Shown here piece by piece: positions 46,449 through 56,351 of a DNA stretch of 64,000 bases. Positions within the stretch are counted from its first letter, which is position 1. Every line of letters begins with the position of its first letter. The translations under genes and the position numbers were made by a program. Source of the DNA: Apophysomyces variabilis (taxonomy: Eukaryota > Mucoromycota > Mucoromycetes > Mucorales > Mucoraceae); the NCBI GenBank assembly GCA_002749535.1, contig MZZL01000110.1, forward strand, positions 1-64,000, in the 5' to 3' direction. Below the pieces are notes generated by a model, which was not told where the DNA came from, made no database searches, and was given only the letters and a program-made list of their open reading frames with translations.

Positions 46449-47620
46449 TCAAAATAATTGCAACTGTTCTTCGTCATTTGTTTCGACCAATGCTTTCAAA
46501 CAGAAACCTTCTGCTTCATTTAAGAGCATATCGCCGTTATTAATGCAATCTCCATCGTTGGCTATTTTTCCCGCTATATTGCTAGAACACGTTTGTTGCT
46601 GTAACTGACCATTCCCAGTTTGCACCTCTGTTTGTTTTTCCTCTTCCGTTGTTTTATTGGGACTATACTGCTGAAGCTATTGTACTTGCTAAAAGCGATG
46701 CATGCTGCATGGAACCAGCGATCATACGGTTCTTATTATGCGAGTTGAATGTGTACTTGTTGACGATTGTTGTGCTATGGCTGAACTCCTGATGTCTTCA
46801 AGAACATATTCGAACGAACAAATCATGTAAGCAGTCATGTTTATGATGGTCTTCGCATAGCACGGACTTGAGCTGCAGCACGCGCGATATCTACTTTGGG
46901 CCTTTCGCTATTATTGAGTTGGTTGCCCTTCCTAGCCCAAATGAGATCGGCCCTATACCATTGTAGGTACTCCAGCAAGCTGTGTTCGGACGGAGTGGGT
47001 CCCTTCGGCAGAATATAAGCGAATAATTACGAAGTTTAGAAGGGAGAAGCAGAAGAAATAAGGAAGCGAGGATAGTGAGGCATGAAAAGAAGTTGCGGAA
47101 GAGCGTGTAAGGCTCTCACCAACCTCATCTGGGCAATGCCTATGCTTCAATTGGCCAAAAGTAAAGCGTTCCTTGCAAGTGATTGACCTGTTTATATGTG
47201 TGTTGGGCACATCATGTGGGGAATCAGAACTTGGCGATAATTCGACAAACGGGGTTCTTGCAGTTGAACTTTGAGTAAGGTATGGGCTATACTGTTCTTG
47301 CTGAATCACATGGTATTTGGGAGCACTTCCTGGCATCGAGCACTTCAACAATTTTGCCGTTACCTTGCTGCTGCTGGAATAGTGCAGCTAGTTTATATTG
47401 CCATGCCGCCTGTAAAACTGGATATAATAGCAGCATAAAAGGGTAATGGTATTAGAATCATATATGTTATGCTTCGATAATACTTGCTTTTCCACTGATG
47501 TGTTTCCGAACATATACAAATATGGTAGTCAAATAGGGCGCGAAAAACATTCAGTTTAACAAGCAATTTGACGCGAAGCATTGTAGCAGTTGAAGTCGAA
47601 TCATTCCTTATCTCCTGCAT
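46449..47620 (-). pseudogene. Degenerate multi-exon gene fragments, minus strand
   Basis: Several protein-like segments lie in order on the minus strand without one intact frame. They are RNDSTSTATMLRVKLLVKLN (about 47618-47540), VLQAAWQYKLAALFQQQQG (about 47420-47365), ERFTFGQLKHRHCPDEVG (about 47170-47115), EYLQWYRADLIWARKGN and DIARAAAQVRAMRRPS (about 46960-46844), and an exon 46676-46449 behind a TACAATAG acceptor with AEGFCLKALVETNDEEQ ending in TGA. Order and character fit the C-terminal half of a Crypton-like recombinase or another element protein, but this assignment is an inference. Some breaks may be introns. Confidence 0.4.
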
Positions 47621-47678
47621 AATCTTGCCTCAGAATGATAAAGAGTCCAGTACTGTATGAGTATATCATGGTCAGGAC

Positions 47679-47705
47679 CTGGGTCAAAGTCAAATTTTGA
47701 CCCAG
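47679..47705. repeat. Perfect 10-bp-arm inverted repeat
   Basis: CTGGGTCAAA (47679-47688) and its reverse complement TTTGACCCAG (47696-47705) are separated by 7 nt. Could be a transposon-end remnant or a protein-binding palindrome. Confidence 0.6.
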
Positions 47706-48795
47706 CTGAAATACCAAACAAGGCTGGACATGGCACCAAGACGCTAAATTCCGATCCTGATGATCCAGGCACCATACAATTGGGAAAACTTCTCTCTATC
47801 TGTGTGTATTTGTACGTTCTGGATGTCGTTTCCACATATATTTCAGCTAAAATGAAGTCGGGCTTATGGGAAATAAAAGAAAGTTGAAGTAAAAGAAACA
47901 TAACAACAGAAATTTAATGCGAACGGCTGGGGAGGAGTGAATGATTAAATGGGCTTCATTTACCATTGTCTTCTTAATCTCCTTGGAAAAAAGAAGGACG
48001 GAAGTAAAAAGGGAAACAGAAGAGAGTGGATCAAATTCGAACTAAGGTTCTGCTAGAACGGGCTGTGCGCTTAGCATTCGCTTGATATACGGTATAGCGT
48101 TCCTTCTTGACTCATGTCTATTGTTGTGTAAGCAAAGATTCCCAACGTGTTACAATTCTCATTAAACACTTGATGTAACCAAATCAAGCACAGATTTGCG
48201 TTTTTTATTACGTACGTTGGCACTGCTAAGCGAGGTATTATAGTTTCGAGAACATTTTTTCTCATAGCACCTACCTTCACACAATCAAATATTTGGTCCT
48301 TAAAGAGCCATGGCCGTGTCCATATTTGGTTCTTTGCACTTAAGTGAAACTAGCTAACCAGAAGTAGGTTTTTATGACTTGCATAAGACATTGTAGCAAT
48401 GGCTGGGGTCTATCAATGACCCACATATGTATGCCATCCAAAGCTCGTTCTTTCACATAAAGATCACAAATGGGTCTTTTAATATTTCTTTTTTCCTCAA
48501 ATTTCTTTGCTTGTTAAATCGTAGAAAAGCTATTGAAACACTGTATTGGATATTCCAAATATATTGCCCAGCAATAGCGCCTCCGAAGCATGTGCTCCGG
48601 AGCAGCAGCAGGAGGGGGAGGTCCCTCTAACGGTTGCAGCCGTAATACTGGTGCTATTGACCCTGGCTTGGAGCAATGGGTTCAAAACTGTACGCGGGAC
48701 CATGAAACTGTGGTGCGTGCATTGAGCTTGCCAAATGGAGGTGCAGAGTTCTAGCACAAGAGCGCAATATAACCAAAAACAAAACCAATTTGTAG
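47706..48795. other. Repeat-region filler with protein-like scraps
   Basis: No intact gene. A minus frame at 48071-48280 (RKNVLETIIPRLAVPTYVIK and following) and a plus segment near 48570-48715 (EVPLTVAAVILVLLTLAWSN) look like decayed coding sequence but cannot be assigned. Confidence 0.35.
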
Positions 48796-49030
48796 CAGTG
48801 CATGCTACAGATAGGTCTTATATGATCTTGTGTGCGGATTGGTCTGTATAGGCGACGATCAAGATAGCGATCTTTTGTTTGAATATTTACTCTCCGCGCA
48901 CAGACGTTGTATATAAAGATGGATCCTGAAATCTCAGAATCCTACGTTTCTGATACTCTCGAACGGTTACTACCATTCCTGACACACAACCCTCAACAGC
49001 GCTTCCTCGCCCTCGCCCTCTATACTTGCG
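48796..49030 (+). repeat. Dispersed repeat copy 2: promoter and first exon of the Crypton-like element
   Basis: The most complete copy of the repeat found also at 509-712 (inverted) and 45985-46262 (inverted). It holds a TATA sequence at 48910-48917 and continues into the element's coding region with ATG at 48919. Confidence 0.8.
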
Positions 49031-49947
49031 TGTTCGTTCTTCGTGAGTAGGTAGCAATGTTGACCATAGGCGATGCTATTACACTTTTCATGGTAACTTA
49101 TTTGTTATTTCGTTCTTTATTTACCCGTATGCCGCAGTAGCTTACTGATCATCATATAGGCCTATTGTAGAGATCAGCAGTACACCGATGGTCACATCGT
49201 AACAGAGGCAAAACTTATTCGGTTTTTTGAAGTAGTTTCCATACGAGGCGATCAGAAACGCAAAAAACCCGACAACACATTTTACGAACTAGAACGTTCT
49301 GCGTAGGATTCGTACGTCAAACCCGTTTGCGATCTGTACTTCACTGAAGAAGCGTTAAACTAGCCCATATCCGCAATCTGGTGGAGAGGCCCTGAAGACG
49401 TGGCTGCAAAGTAAGATCATCCATGAGTCAACGGGGGAAAAAAAGCAATTACAAAGACTTTGATATCCGGACAATCTAGTACGGTTATACGTCTGAGGGT
49501 TGCTCAACATGTCCATGTATTACCTTTTCGCAAACGCCGAGACGGATATACGCAACCATAAGACATTTCTGTTGCAACATATGGTGTTACTCCGTGGAGA
49601 GCCCACGAGAGCTCTGAAGCTTACTGGTTTTTCTTTCTTGACGCTAAGGAGGGAGGCTACAGCAAGCGTTCAGCTTTGGTCGCTCTTTTGACGCAACATA
49701 AAACGAACCGAAACGACCGGAATGATTATGTCACCTGCATCCGACATAAAGATGTTCGCTTGTGTTCCTTGTCTGTGCTCGCATTCTATTTTTTTCTTTT
49801 CTCTGGCACGTTGTAGGCGAACCGTTTCCGTCCTTCTCCAAGAACCCGGATCGGTTCGATATAAACGTACCAAAACGAAAGGGAAAAATGTCGTTGTGTC
49901 GATCATGGATACTAAAGTCAGCGACAGGTAGATTTCCGCTGATTTAG
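48919..49947 (+). pseudogene. Crypton-like tyrosine-recombinase (Ndc10/GCR1-type) gene, decayed
   Basis: The start MDPEISESYVSDTLERLL leads to a GTGAGT donor near 49040. After an acceptor near 49160 come AYCRDQQYTDGHIVTEAKLI, then an in-frame TAG (about 49303-49305), DSYVKPVCDLY, and HKTFLLQHMVLLRGEPTRAL (about 49560-49615), whose LLRG arginine fits box I of tyrosine recombinases. DYVTCIRHKDVRLCSLSVLA (about 49722-49781) follows, then after a frameshift GEPFPSFSKNPDRFDI. This block order is that of Crypton-type recombinases found in many copies in Mucoromycota genomes. Because of the stop and frameshift this copy is dead; no C-terminal catalytic tyrosine region was found. Confidence 0.7.
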
Positions 49948-49949
49948 GT

Positions 49950-50944
49950 AGTGCTTTACATTGATGCCTTCTTTTCGTCTGAGCTCCCTTTCCTCTATGG
50001 CCACTTTACCATTATTATCAGTATGATCTAGCCCCTTTATACTCTCTATGCTTATTATTTCTCTTATATTCCCCCATTAGACGGTTTATCTATTTCTCAG
50101 TATTTTTCTTCGTCCCCTTTTAGCTGCGTGAGAGCTACTCGCGATAAATACAATGATCAACATATTTGAGCTTTTAGTACTTTTACTAATCATCCATTTC
50201 AAAATCTATACTTCTTTTCTAGTCAGGTATGATTGTATACACCTCATCGTAAAATTAGCTGCCTGATACTACATTATATCATAAAAGTTTAATAAAATAG
50301 AAGATACATTGTTATCTATATGTACGATTAAAGGAGTGTCCTTCTGCATGATAGAGAAGCATATTTTATAGGCTAAAGTAATACAAATATAACAGAAAAA
50401 GCTTCCAATCGGAAAGGCTAGATAAGAATTATTAGCTCCAATCAAATCTATCGTTTTTAAGCGAGTTGATCCAATACAAAGTGCTTAAGGATAGGAATAT
50501 GATCGAATGAAATTGAAACCTTAGCCTCTAGTGCGTACTACTTGATCCAATAAGACACATTATATGGTCTCTGACGTATAGCACTTCATTCAATTGCCAA
50601 ACGTTGGGGTATTACAAAGGTGGTGGAAAGGTGACAGAATTTCTTTTTGACTGCATGCAATTACATACGAGCATACGTTTTGTACAGTTAACAAGCGATT
50701 CTACTCCAAGTATGAGCGGGCTTTAATACAATTTCTACATCATACTTATTGACTGTAGCGCAACTGAAATTATACTTGTCAGTGATCGTTTATTCAACGT
50801 CAATTAAAATTACAGTAACAAAAAACTGATTGCTGGATACAGCTTCTGATGAAGTGATCATTTAAACTTTTAGACATTGCAGCTGTTTTACAAGGAACAG
50901 TATCTTTCCTTTTTGCCATATTCTTAATAGCGGTAAACAATCGC
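49950..50944. other. AT-rich spacer, no gene seen
   Basis: Very AT-rich sequence between the recombinase remnant and the F-box gene 3' end. Confidence 0.5.
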
Positions 50945-52840
50945 TTACACTGATATTTTTGCGCCATTGACCACCAAGCGATCAACAGCACAGCATACAA
51001 TATCTATATAACCAGATCCTATCCCATTGGGAGACCTCTTTAGATCGCTAACCTTGCTTGTTTGCTTCTTGTTTGTCTGATCAGACACTATCATCGACCG
51101 TATCTCACCAGCATGCTTTTCTCCGTCCAAACGGTATACGATCGGGGCAAAATCACTGAAGAGCGTTGCATCATGCAAATAGTACCATCGTGGTGATATC
51201 TTCCGCTCGCCATAAGATCCGTTCCTGTTATTGCTGACTGCGTTTATCTGTGTAAGAGATATGATAGCAACATCCTCTCCGAACACACCCCCTGTCTTGT
51301 CCGTAAGATAGCGTCCTAACTGCGTGATAAAGATGCTTTTGAACCGATGGCATGGCGCGTAAAAGCGAATGGGACACGCAGAATCACTACGGTCGTAGCA
51401 GTATAATAAGCTAACATGCTCTAATTGAGGACAATGATCTCCCAAGTATGCCAAGACGTGGGATGCATTGAATATCACCGAGGATAGTTCTATTTTACGT
51501 AGACCATGTCGTATAGTTTGAACTGAATGGATCACTACAAGGCTTTCGCTGACAGAAAGAGATTTTAAACGCGGGCAATGGTCGAGGATTACACTGATAT
51601 CAATTGTAGAATGGGTGCAGTTGAGCAATTTTAGGTTTGCTAGATGCGAGCATTGACCAAGCCAATACCAAAGAGGCGTAATATCGGGTACAAGTTCGAT
51701 GATTAATTGAAGGTCAGAAACGCTGGGATGGAGGCTATTCATCATAGCGGAAAAATCGGGTTGAGACAGATCTATCTGCATATCCAGATGGAAGTAGTCG
51801 AGTTGTATATTGTATTCGCGCAATTTGTTAAAGAATGCGGCGCTCGGTCTACAGGCAGCACCAAAACTTTCCACGTGCACTTTCTTTAGTCTTCTGTAAT
51901 GCTCCGCAAAGGCTGTATAAGGATCCTCATGGAGAGCTTCCAAGGCGACATAGCCGTCACCGTCATACCAACCAAAGGCCTCTAAATTAGGATATTTGCG
52001 AAGAAAATACACAAAGCATTCTGTTTCCTCAAGGGCAACGTCGCGAAGATTTAGGACCCGCATGCTATTAGCCGTGGGCAGCTGCGCTAAATCAATGGAC
52101 CGGTGATCGCCGGGAGACATCGAAATAGTAAGACCGCGCATGTCCAAGTATGAGAGTCGTGTACAAGATGAATGGATAGATTCGATATCACCGAGAGTGC
52201 AATCGGTTTGAAAATCTCTCTCCCAGATCCGATCATTCAAAGCGAGCTCAAGATGCTCAAGACATTTAAGTTGGACGATCAATGAGAAAATGCTCTCTGA
52301 AGCTTTCACTTGCCATATAAGCTCGGTTTCCAGCTTCACGTGGGTTAGTTGATCGCGCAGGTCATGTAATAACGGCATGGCTATCTGCGTCGAATTCAGC
52401 GGCGGCAATTTGGATAGCAAGGGCCATCTCTTAGATAGATGCAGATTGCCAAGCGATCTCCAAATTCGTGGATGAAAGTCCAACGCTTCGATAAATGGGC
52501 ACAAGATCAATAATTTCCTCAACTCATCCTTCGTTAGCCCAACAGATCGTTTGGAGGTAGTGCTATTGTATTCGAGTGTCAGTGATCTTACGAGCCGTCC
52601 CAAATGATTCCTCGGTTGGGGGAACAATGTCGACTGTTGCAGCGTCTCTAGGAACAAAGCGAGGCGGCGCCGTGTTGTTATGGATACGTTGCTGTACAAA
52701 GCCCGACTGAAAGGGTTTCTCCAACTCTGACAAACCAATGCACAAGACCGACGATCTTTGGCGGTGAGATATTCAGCTATATTGCTAAGAATCTCGTGCG
52801 GTATGAAAGTCATTTGAAATGATGAACAAGGAGATGGCAT
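50945..52840 (-). CDS. F-box/LRR-type protein
   Basis: Intronless frame of 631 residues from ATG 52840. The F-box is at residues about 9-55: MTFIPHEILSNIAEYLTAKD, RRSCALVCQSWRNPFSRALY. The rest consists of irregular leucine-rich repeats (for example CTRLSYLDMRGLTISMSPGD, CPRLKSLSVSESLVVI, CPQLEHVSLLYCYDRSDSA). F-box proteins link substrates to SCF ubiquitin ligases through Skp1; LRRs usually bind the substrate. This type is strongly expanded in Mucorales. Its C-terminal part has a truncated pseudogene copy at 44929-45436. The last about 60 residues (from about 51170 down) may lie beyond an unrecognised intron. ATG 52813 (Met10) is an alternative start. Confidence 0.8.
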   Translation of the reverse strand: MPSPCSSFQMTFIPHEILSNIAEYLTAKDRRSCALVCQSWRNPFSRALYSNVSITTRRRLALFLETLQQSTLFPQPRNHLGRLVRSLTLEYNSTTSKRSVGLTKDELRKLLILCPFIEALDFHPRIWRSLGNLHLSKRWPLLSKLPPLNSTQIAMPLLHDLRDQLTHVKLETELIWQVKASESIFSLIVQLKCLEHLELALNDRIWERDFQTDCTLGDIESIHSSCTRLSYLDMRGLTISMSPGDHRSIDLAQLPTANSMRVLNLRDVALEETECFVYFLRKYPNLEAFGWYDGDGYVALEALHEDPYTAFAEHYRRLKKVHVESFGAACRPSAAFFNKLREYNIQLDYFHLDMQIDLSQPDFSAMMNSLHPSVSDLQLIIELVPDITPLWYWLGQCSHLANLKLLNCTHSTIDISVILDHCPRLKSLSVSESLVVIHSVQTIRHGLRKIELSSVIFNASHVLAYLGDHCPQLEHVSLLYCYDRSDSACPIRFYAPCHRFKSIFITQLGRYLTDKTGGVFGEDVAIISLTQINAVSNNRNGSYGERKISPRWYYLHDATLFSDFAPIVYRLDGEKHAGEIRSMIVSDQTNKKQTSKVSDLKRSPNGIGSGYIDIVCCAVDRLVVNGAKISV

Positions 52841-53534
52841 TCCGCCCCGTCAGGGAACCATTTAAAACGAACCAAATGGCAGAGTACTCACTAAGCGTAA
52901 TTTATTACCGTATGCACTCCTGAAGAATAGTTGCAGCCATGCAATGACGCTCGGCGTTCCTACTCCAGAAAGACCCTGGTAAAACACATGCCCGCAATGT
53001 TTTATTTGTTTCGTTCTGTTTGCCATTCCGCCACTAATTCTTTTTTTTTGGTCTTGTTCCCTTGGAGTGTTCTACTTGAAGCGTGTTTCTGCGAGCAGTA
53101 ATGCTAAACCCCAAACACAAGCTGGAATTCATTGTTTAGAATGCTCCCTATTGAGTCTAAAGCTTGTGTGACATCGGATGGATAACCGTTTGAAGCCCAT
53201 AATCCGACCCATCACCGTTTTTACCTACAACACTCGAAAGCTAAGAACAACTCGGTTAGCATAATATGGATTTAGGAGCATTCGAATTAACGTCTATAGA
53301 TAAAGGCGCCAATCCCAGCTATGCTAAACGCCTATTGTGCAGGTTCACTGAAATAGATAAATCATGATACTAACAATCTATCGTTAGCGAATTGCGCAGA
53401 TCACATATTGTATGATAGCTTTACATAACAGTCAAATTGGTACATAATTAAACACCGGCATTCTTTTCTCGTAAGCATGCTAATTTGTTAGGCTAAAGCT
53501 ATAAGGCCCGTATGAACGGTCAAATAAGCAAACA
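52841..53534. other. Intergenic, promoter side of the F-box gene
   Basis: AT-rich with T-runs (53041-53050). No gene supported. Confidence 0.45.
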
Positions 53535-53729
53535 TCATAAAATAAAAAAGTACTCTTGCATCACATCTCTCTTCTGCTCGAATTCTCCTCCGGTTGGAGC
53601 AAAATTGACAATCTTGAGCTTTTGCATGGAGTGCAAACGGAAGAGGGTGATGGACGCAAAACGATCCACTGTCTTACAATGCTTAATTACGTTGATGAAC
53701 AGGAACAGAGCTAATGTGGAGTATTTTGT
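53535..53729 (-). pseudogene. LRR-like C-terminal gene fragment
   Basis: A minus frame without ATG at its head encodes LALFLFINVIKHCKTVDRFA, ITLFRLHSMQKLKIVNFAPT and GGEFEQKRDVMQEYFFIL, ending at TGA (53537-53535). It resembles the end of an F-box/LRR protein of the kind at 50945-52840, but no upstream exon joins. Probably a relic. Confidence 0.35.
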
Positions 53730-54033
53730 TCACTAAGCAGCTAATTATAGTCAGTTCCTTCGATAATCCAGATGTAAAATTTGGTCTTCCCTTGGGAACC
53801 ATAGCACAGCCTGCGCGGTGCACCCAAACACACAGTAAACCAGACTATTTTATTTCCTCACAAATCAGTCGTTCATACCAAATACATTAGTAAAGCGTGG
53901 GTGCCAAGTGTGAAGGGCATTCGCTTTTCACAGGCTTCGGCACGTCAGCGGCTAAATTTAAGGTCCGGAAGCATAAGAGAAACGCGCGAAGTAACAAAAC
54001 TTTCAACAAACGAATATGAGGAAGTGATATGCA

Positions 54034-55089
54034 ATGAGTAAAGATATTCGGAAGCCCATATTGCGGAGAGCAATACCCCGGAAAATCGTACGTTTTCAAA
54101 TGAGATTCGTTCTGATTTAACTGGCCCATTCTCTTGTATCAGATCTTTTGCGTCGATGTCAACACCGAAATGAATGAAACTTTAGGAGCCTCTCTCGATG
54201 GGGGGATTTACCAAGATCTTTTCCGTTCCAGGTAAACATATGAAGCAAACAATTATACAGATATCAGAAGAAGAACATATAATTTAAACCCAACATTTAG
54301 TTCTAGGATGGAGACAACAACGTTTCTGCTGAAGCGGTATGTCTGCATGAATCGGTGGATCAACCCTAGTGATACGTATGCCATCCTTGTTATGGACAAG
54401 GAAGCCCATCTGGTACCGTATGATTCAACCTAAATGGTGGATTGTTTCTTATGCATGCCCTTCCTTTTTTTTTGCCAGAGTTGTCCATGGACAGATAGCA
54501 TGACAGTCATTGAACAGACAGTAGATCGTTTGAACGCGCATGCTAGTGGAAGAACATTTAGTAAGATTTGACCACAGTAGCTGGAGTAGTTCTAACCATG
54601 TAGATAACAAAAAAAAACAGATACTGAGAGTCTGATGCAAAGAGTTTTTGATCTGATGGACTATAACGCTGCCGATTATTTCACGCAGGTCATCGTTATT
54701 TATGGGCGGACCAATGTAATACCAGAGCGCGTGAGCAGAAGTTTTTATGATCAATTTCGACAAATGCCTAATTTCACCATGGATCTGTTGTTTCTTCATG
54801 GGAAGGTTGAGGAAGATGGTTTATGTCAGGTAGATACCCAGAAGATGACAGAGAGAAAAGTACACAGTTTCTAAGTATGGATATTTAGGACGTCTATTCG
54901 TTTTGGAATTCCCTGGATAACGAATCAGTCAGTGGCTGGTACTATGAATTCAATTGGATGCAAAGAAGCTCGTTTACAAAAGCAATGACCCAACTAATAG
55001 CACACCCATTACAACGAGGTGCACAGGAAAAAATTACAGCTGCCATAGAAGGCCCGAAGGGCCATGTCATCTATGTCGATGACGCCTAG
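54034..55089 (+). CDS. BABAM1: BABAM1/MERIT40 homologue (BRISC/BRCA1-A complex member), six exons
   Basis: Six short exons, 54034-54087, 54143-54231, 54307-54412, 54479-54560, 54621-54829 and 54889-55089 (TAG), join in frame to 246 residues. All introns are GT..AG and 55-75 nt long, with good branch sites. The product shows the VWA-like fold of MERIT40: the start beta strand PRKIIFCVDVNTEMNETLG, then LLKRYVCMNRWINPSDTYAI, YFTQVIVIYGRTNVIPE, FTMDLLFLHGKVEEDG and the hallmark MTQLIAHPLQRGAQEKI. Human MERIT40 reads ILVYSRS and LLAHPLQRP at the last two sites. In animals it scaffolds the K63-deubiquitinase BRCC36 complexes. Fungal members are poorly studied. No single ORF over 80 codons marks this gene. 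Confidence 0.8.
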
Positions 55090-55862
55090 GAAAAAACTGT
55101 GCGCTTGTTTTTCTATTTACAAAAACGGAACCGTAGCATCTCTGGAGGGCACTCATGCTTTGAAAAGTTCCATAGACATGGCACACAGCGTGTTAATACG
55201 AAACCATCGCAGCAGAACATTAATATTGCTGTATACCAAATTAACTACAAGGCGACTACACGGCGAATATATATATTTATGTACAGTGTCGTTGATGTGA
55301 TAATCTACATAAAGAAGTTTAAGTGCCTGGTTTACAGTACAGGAAGTGTAAGCGATTACTAATACATTATAAATTCCTTTGCTTCTCAGTGCGAGCTCGG
55401 TCTTTTCCTATATACGGAATCTGTTTGTAATAGTATAAACAATTGATCCACTAGATGATAAGATGTTCTTTTAAAACAACACCGCATAACCTCATCATGC
55501 CAGGCGTACATTATCAGCTTAAATTAGCAATGTCCTGCACGATTTCAGTAACTGAGCCTACCGTAACATCATCCTTGACACGTGCCGAAATCATATCTTA
55601 ATTGTTAATATGCTTCTCTGTTACACACTGCTAGCACCTCTTATTCGATCCAACATTGATATGGTATCTTTGCTTCGGAAGCCCTTTCCCCGCTATTGTT
55701 CGGACTTTTCGTTCTGATTTATCATGTAATATCTTCAAGATCTTTAAAGTATTATGTGCATTAACACAGAATCCCGTCGCATCAGTGAATCTGAAGAGTA
55801 TATATAAGAGTGCTGTTATTTCCAACCTCATAGTCATAAAAAAAAATAACAAGCGTTATCCG
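55090..55862. other. Intergenic with TATA box for the secreted protein gene
   Basis: No gene. A TATATATAA run at 55799-55807 lies about 56 nt upstream of the ATG at 55863. Confidence 0.45.
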
Positions 55863-56351
55863 ATGAAGTTACTCTCTACTTTGCTCCTTGCTTCTGCCTC
55901 TCTGCTCGGTGCCGTATCAGCGGAACAATATCGCGCTGTTCTCCATTTCACGTCCGGGACATACCTGGACAAGGCTCGTCTTATTGTACAAATGCCTGGA
56001 CATAAGAATCAAGCATACAACGTCACTTTCTGGGATGTCCGTGGCTCACCGAATATGGAGCTGGCACGTAAGATGTCCTATGGTACACTTGAAGTCAACG
56101 ACCTCGAACTGTTGGACGGCGCTAATGCTTCGACGGATGGAGAAGATGATAAGAAGACCCTAAAGATCACTTTCAAGGACCGAGAGCTTGATGCTACATT
56201 TACTGGCAAGAGCGTAGCGGGAACATCGACCCTGGAGTGGATGTCTTATGGAGCTGTTGACAGAATCAAGACAACGAAGGCCGCCAAACCCACAAACACT
56301 GTGACGAGCGCAAGAGACCCGGACGAAGTAGTATTCCCCAAGCGCGGGTGA
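55863..56351 (+). CDS. Small secreted protein, unknown function
   Basis: Intronless, 162 residues from ATG 55863. The upstream part of the open frame lies before the TATA box and is excluded. It has a classic signal peptide MKLLSTLLLASASLLGAVSA with AxA-type cleavage before EQYRAVLHF. The mature part of about 140 residues has beta-rich pattern (TYLDKARLIVQMPGHKNQAY, LKITFKDRELDATF), one N-glycosylation sequon YNVTF and a second NAST, no cysteines, and a C-terminal tail with a basic end FPKRG. No family recognised. Candidate extracellular or cell-wall protein or effector. Confidence 0.7.
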   Translation: MKLLSTLLLASASLLGAVSAEQYRAVLHFTSGTYLDKARLIVQMPGHKNQAYNVTFWDVRGSPNMELARKMSYGTLEVNDLELLDGANASTDGEDDKKTLKITFKDRELDATFTGKSVAGTSTLEWMSYGAVDRIKTTKAAKPTNTVTSARDPDEVVFPKRG

